From Acetobacteraceae bacterium (GTDB lineage: Bacteria > Pseudomonadota > Alphaproteobacteria > Acetobacterales > Acetobacteraceae), in contig DAHUXX010000168.1 of assembly GCA_027306955.1 (NCBI GenBank), positions 1 through 15,500 on the forward strand: DNA of 15,500 bases, written 5' to 3'. Below, piece after piece: positions 15,261 through 15,500 of the stretch; within the stretch, counting starts at the first letter, position 1, and every line of letters starts with the position of its first letter. A program made the position numbers and the translations under genes. A model generated the notes under the pieces. That model was not told where the DNA came from, did not search any database, and saw only the letters and a program-made list of their open reading frames with translations.

Positions 15261-15500
15261 ATGTCGGCCGCGGGCCTGCTCGCCATTGCCTTCGCGGCGC
15301 ATCCAGGGACGTTCGTCCTCGCTGCCTGGCGCCGCGGCGCCGCCTATGCCGCCTTCTTCTATGCCCTCGGTGCACTGCGCAACGCCGCCGCCAACGTGGG
15401 CCGGTTCATTGTGGTCGCGTTCCTTCCCGCCCTCGTCATGCTCGGCATCGTCTGGATCGTGGCCGGCCTCGTTGGCCGCGTGTTTGCCGCGTCCCTCTCG
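15261..15500 (+). CDS. Unrecognised membrane protein, N-terminal part (cut by window edge)
   Basis: An open frame from the ATG at 15261 runs 80 codons off the right edge with no stop. It starts MSAAGLLAIAFAAHPGTFVL and has hydrophobic segments near 4-22 and VVAFLPALVMLGIVWIVAGL (53-72). Third positions are overwhelmingly G or C, as in real genes of this window, and the other two plus frames look less protein-like here. No family is recognised. No Shine-Dalgarno precedes the ATG, so the true start could be elsewhere, or the hydrophobic stretch in another frame just upstream may be the real N-terminus separated by a frameshift. Support for coding is moderate, for function nil. Confidence 0.45.
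   Translation, partial: MSAAGLLAIAFAAHPGTFVLAAWRRGAAYAAFFYALGALRNAAANVGRFIVVAFLPALVMLGIVWIVAGLVGRVFAASLS

Noticed and set aside
1..15500. tRNA, rRNA or CRISPR array
   Set aside because: No regularly spaced repeats and no tRNA- or rRNA-like conserved stretches were noticed, and the gaps are almost all too short to hold them.

Overview
The window is GC-rich with very tight gene packing and strong G/C preference at third codon positions. Gene content (a MctP-like symporter with a DUF3311 partner, a Tat-type solute-binding protein, and the ligase-associated DNA repair set) suggests an alphaproteobacterium, perhaps Acetobacteraceae or relatives. That placement is inference from composition and gene families, not from a marker gene.

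Layout. Positions 1-715 (minus) hold the start of a sodium:solute symporter and its small DUF3311 partner. Positions 801-3530 (minus) hold a compact repair-flavoured unit in transcription order pdeM, class I photolyase, PPP-family phosphatase. Positions 3594-7325 (minus) hold a four-gene ABC importer: binding protein, two permeases, ATPase. Positions 7432-9795 (minus) encode the Lhr-type ligase-associated helicase. Divergent from it, positions 9841-13180 (plus) encode the ligase-associated exonuclease, the ATP-dependent DNA ligase and an HpcH/HpaI-family aldolase, joined by stop/start overlaps. Positions 13184-15082 (minus) hold an MFS transporter and a flavin reductase-like protein. The right end carries the start of an unrecognised membrane protein (plus), cut by the window edge.

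Main theme. All four members of the known 'ligase-associated DNA damage response' set are present: MBL/beta-CASP exonuclease, ATP-dependent ligase, Lhr-core helicase and PdeM phosphodiesterase. They are split, because a metabolite-type ABC importer operon lies between the helicase and pdeM although both are on the same strand. PdeM is instead packed with a photolyase and a second calcineurin-like phosphatase, so the wider locus pairs light-driven dimer reversal with nick, gap and break processing.

The helicase and exonuclease start codons are only 45 bp apart. That gap is filled by a perfect 10-bp inverted repeat flanked by C6 tracts. It is the best candidate here for an undescribed regulatory element controlling the repair set. 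The repair proteins themselves belong to described families; what may be new is the arrangement, the added phosphatase and aldolase, and the shared inverted repeat.
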